DNA from: CAZJHX01 sp964545715
GTDB lineage: Bacteria; Myxococcota_A; UBA9042; GCA-2863065
Assembly (NCBI GenBank): GCA_964545715.1
Contig: CAZJHX010000161.1
Location: 1 to 23,906 of the forward strand
Reading direction: 5' to 3'
Length of the DNA: 23,906 nucleotides
Positions 23,285 to 23,906 of this stretch are shown in pieces. The notes beneath the pieces were generated by a model. The model ran no database searches, was not told the origin of the DNA, and saw nothing but the letters and a program-made list of their open reading frames with translations. Positions within the stretch are counted from its first letter, which is position 1, and each line of letters begins with the position of its first letter. The translations under genes were made by a program, and so were the position numbers.

Positions 23285-23545
23285 CCTCGTCTCTAGCGCT
23301 TCCCTCCACCGGCCCCGTTCGGCCCTGAGGTGATGGACACGGCGGAGCCCTCCTTCCGCTCGCATGCCGGCGCGCACCAGCCCTGTTGCACCCCTTCGCC
23401 GGCCCCCTTTGGGTGAGGGGCCGGCTCCAGGACGTGACGGGCTGGCGCTCGTCGGCTCTCCGCTACCGCAGCGGCGTCCAGATGTTCGGTTCAGGGCGTG
23501 TTTTGACGGACCGTCCCTGCAACAGCCCATCCGGAGAAACAAGGC
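23285..23545. other. Gene-free stretch between the MuiA-type and transposase genes
   Basis: No convincing coding frame was found here on either strand. It contains the 9-base-stem palindrome at 23399-23426 and otherwise no clear repeat. The segment just after the MuiA-type stop lacks a T-run terminator. Confidence 0.55.
23399..23426. repeat. GC-rich hairpin (9-bp stem, 10-base loop), possible REP-like element
   Basis: GCCGGCCCC and GGGGCCGGC flank a ten-base loop. No T-run follows, so it is not a classic intrinsic terminator. It lies about 160 bases before a REP-associated-type transposase gene; that family acts on short palindromes of this kind, which makes a REP/BIME-like identity plausible but untested. 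Confidence 0.45.
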
Positions 23546-23574
23546 TTGACTTGCTGGGCGGCTAGGGCTAATAT
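23546..23574 (+). promoter_or_regulatory. Sigma70-type promoter for the transposase gene (TTGACT-N17-TAATAT)
   Basis: TTGACT (23546-23551), a 17-base spacer and TAATAT (23569-23574) make the best consensus promoter in the window. Predicted transcription starts near 23581, only about 7 bases before the ATG at 23588. Confidence 0.65.
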
Positions 23575-23587
23575 CTGCCTAATCAAG

Positions 23588-23906
23588 ATGTCGAACTCCT
23601 CATCCCGCAAACGCCAACTCGCCCTCGACTTCAAGTCCTGGGGTGGGGCGCGCCAAGGCGCCGGTCGCAAGCGGCCGAAGGGGGTCCGTCGCCGCGTCGC
23701 GCACGTCATCCGGCCGGACGTTTCGGACAACGCGCCGCTGCACGTCACCCTGCGCCTGGCCGCCGGGCTGCCGTCGCTGCGCCGCGCGCGCACCTTTCGT
23801 GTCGTTCGCCGCGCCCTCGCCACGGCCTGTGCCCGGTTCGGTGTGCGCATTACCGACTGGAGCGTCATGACCAACCACCTGCACCTGATTGTGGAGGCGC
23901 CCGACA
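23588..23906 (+). CDS. REP-associated-type tyrosine (Y1/HUH) transposase, 3' end missing
   Basis: The first 106 residues are visible; the frame is open at the right edge. An N-terminal basic segment (GARQGAGRKRPKGVRRR) is followed by APLHVTLRLAAGLPSLR and WSVMTNHLHLIVEAPD. The last holds the His-x-His of an HUH single-strand nuclease; the catalytic Tyr would lie beyond the edge. RAYT-type proteins are usually single-copy, domesticated-looking relatives of IS200/IS605 transposases that cut REP palindromes. The start was chosen by the strong promoter just upstream and because residues before it are not in frame; no Shine-Dalgarno sequence is seen. Confidence 0.8.
   Translation, partial: MSNSSSRKRQLALDFKSWGGARQGAGRKRPKGVRRRVAHVIRPDVSDNAPLHVTLRLAAGLPSLRRARTFRVVRRALATACARFGVRITDWSVMTNHLHLIVEAPD

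Noticed and set aside
23399..23426. Intrinsic terminator after the MuiA-type gene
   Set aside because: The stem is strong but no T-run follows on either strand and it is over 100 bases past the stop; a REP-like hairpin fits better.

Overview
This GC-rich window (roughly two thirds G+C) looks like a chromosome segment from a predatory or polymer-degrading deltaproteobacterium-like lineage, most plausibly Myxococcota or Bradymonadota. That placement is an inference. It rests on many lipoproteins whose signal peptide ends at a cysteine followed by long Asp/Thr/Glu/Pro-rich linkers, a Cys-rich 'CxxDxDC'-type repeat, many non-ATG starts and multidomain secreted enzymes. No rRNA, tRNA, CRISPR array, integrase or complete insertion sequence was seen.

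Left part (1-7900). A pectinacetylesterase-family protein cut by the left edge converges on a decayed class III adenylate cyclase of the soluble-AC type. Next comes a 1072-residue lipoprotein fusing a GH105-type unsaturated-glucuronyl hydrolase to a second alpha/alpha-toroid plus beta-sheet module. Divergent from it are a small membrane protein and a bacteriohemerythrin. A secreted lipoprotein of unrecognised family converges on the hemerythrin gene. The esterase and GH105 enzyme together suggest pectin breakdown.

Middle part (7900-15540). A B12-binding radical SAM protein carries an unusual C-terminal extension: a lipoprotein-signal-like segment, seven 'V-D-P-x-P' repeats and an Ig-like domain. 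It is coupled by a one-base overlap to an M23 (LytM) peptidase-like gene. Divergent from it is a secreted lysyl-oxidase-like / Cys-rich / tandem c-type cytochrome fusion. Its tail overlaps a convergent NapH/NosR-like polyferredoxin-TPR fusion.

Right part (15540-23906). A leftward run encodes a zinc-ribbon rubrerythrin-like protein, an alpha/beta-hydrolase lipoprotein that seems to need a CTG start, a GDPD + EEP phosphoesterase lipoprotein and an alpha-helical toroid lipoprotein. A rightward MuiA-type (DUF4140/DUF4139) secreted protein follows. After a 300-base gap with a hairpin and a good sigma70-type promoter, a REP-associated-type (HUH/Y1) transposase runs off the right edge.

Two regulatory themes cross the window. 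Several genes start 6-7 bases after a TANNNT -10 box, which suggests leaderless mRNAs. CRP/FNR-family-like palindromes (TGAY-N4-RTCA) sit before redox or metal-enzyme genes (rubrerythrin, hemerythrin in degenerate form, lysyl oxidase-cytochrome, radical SAM, polyferredoxin), in several cases at 32 or 51 bp from a -10 box. All functions are read from motifs by eye; no database search was run.
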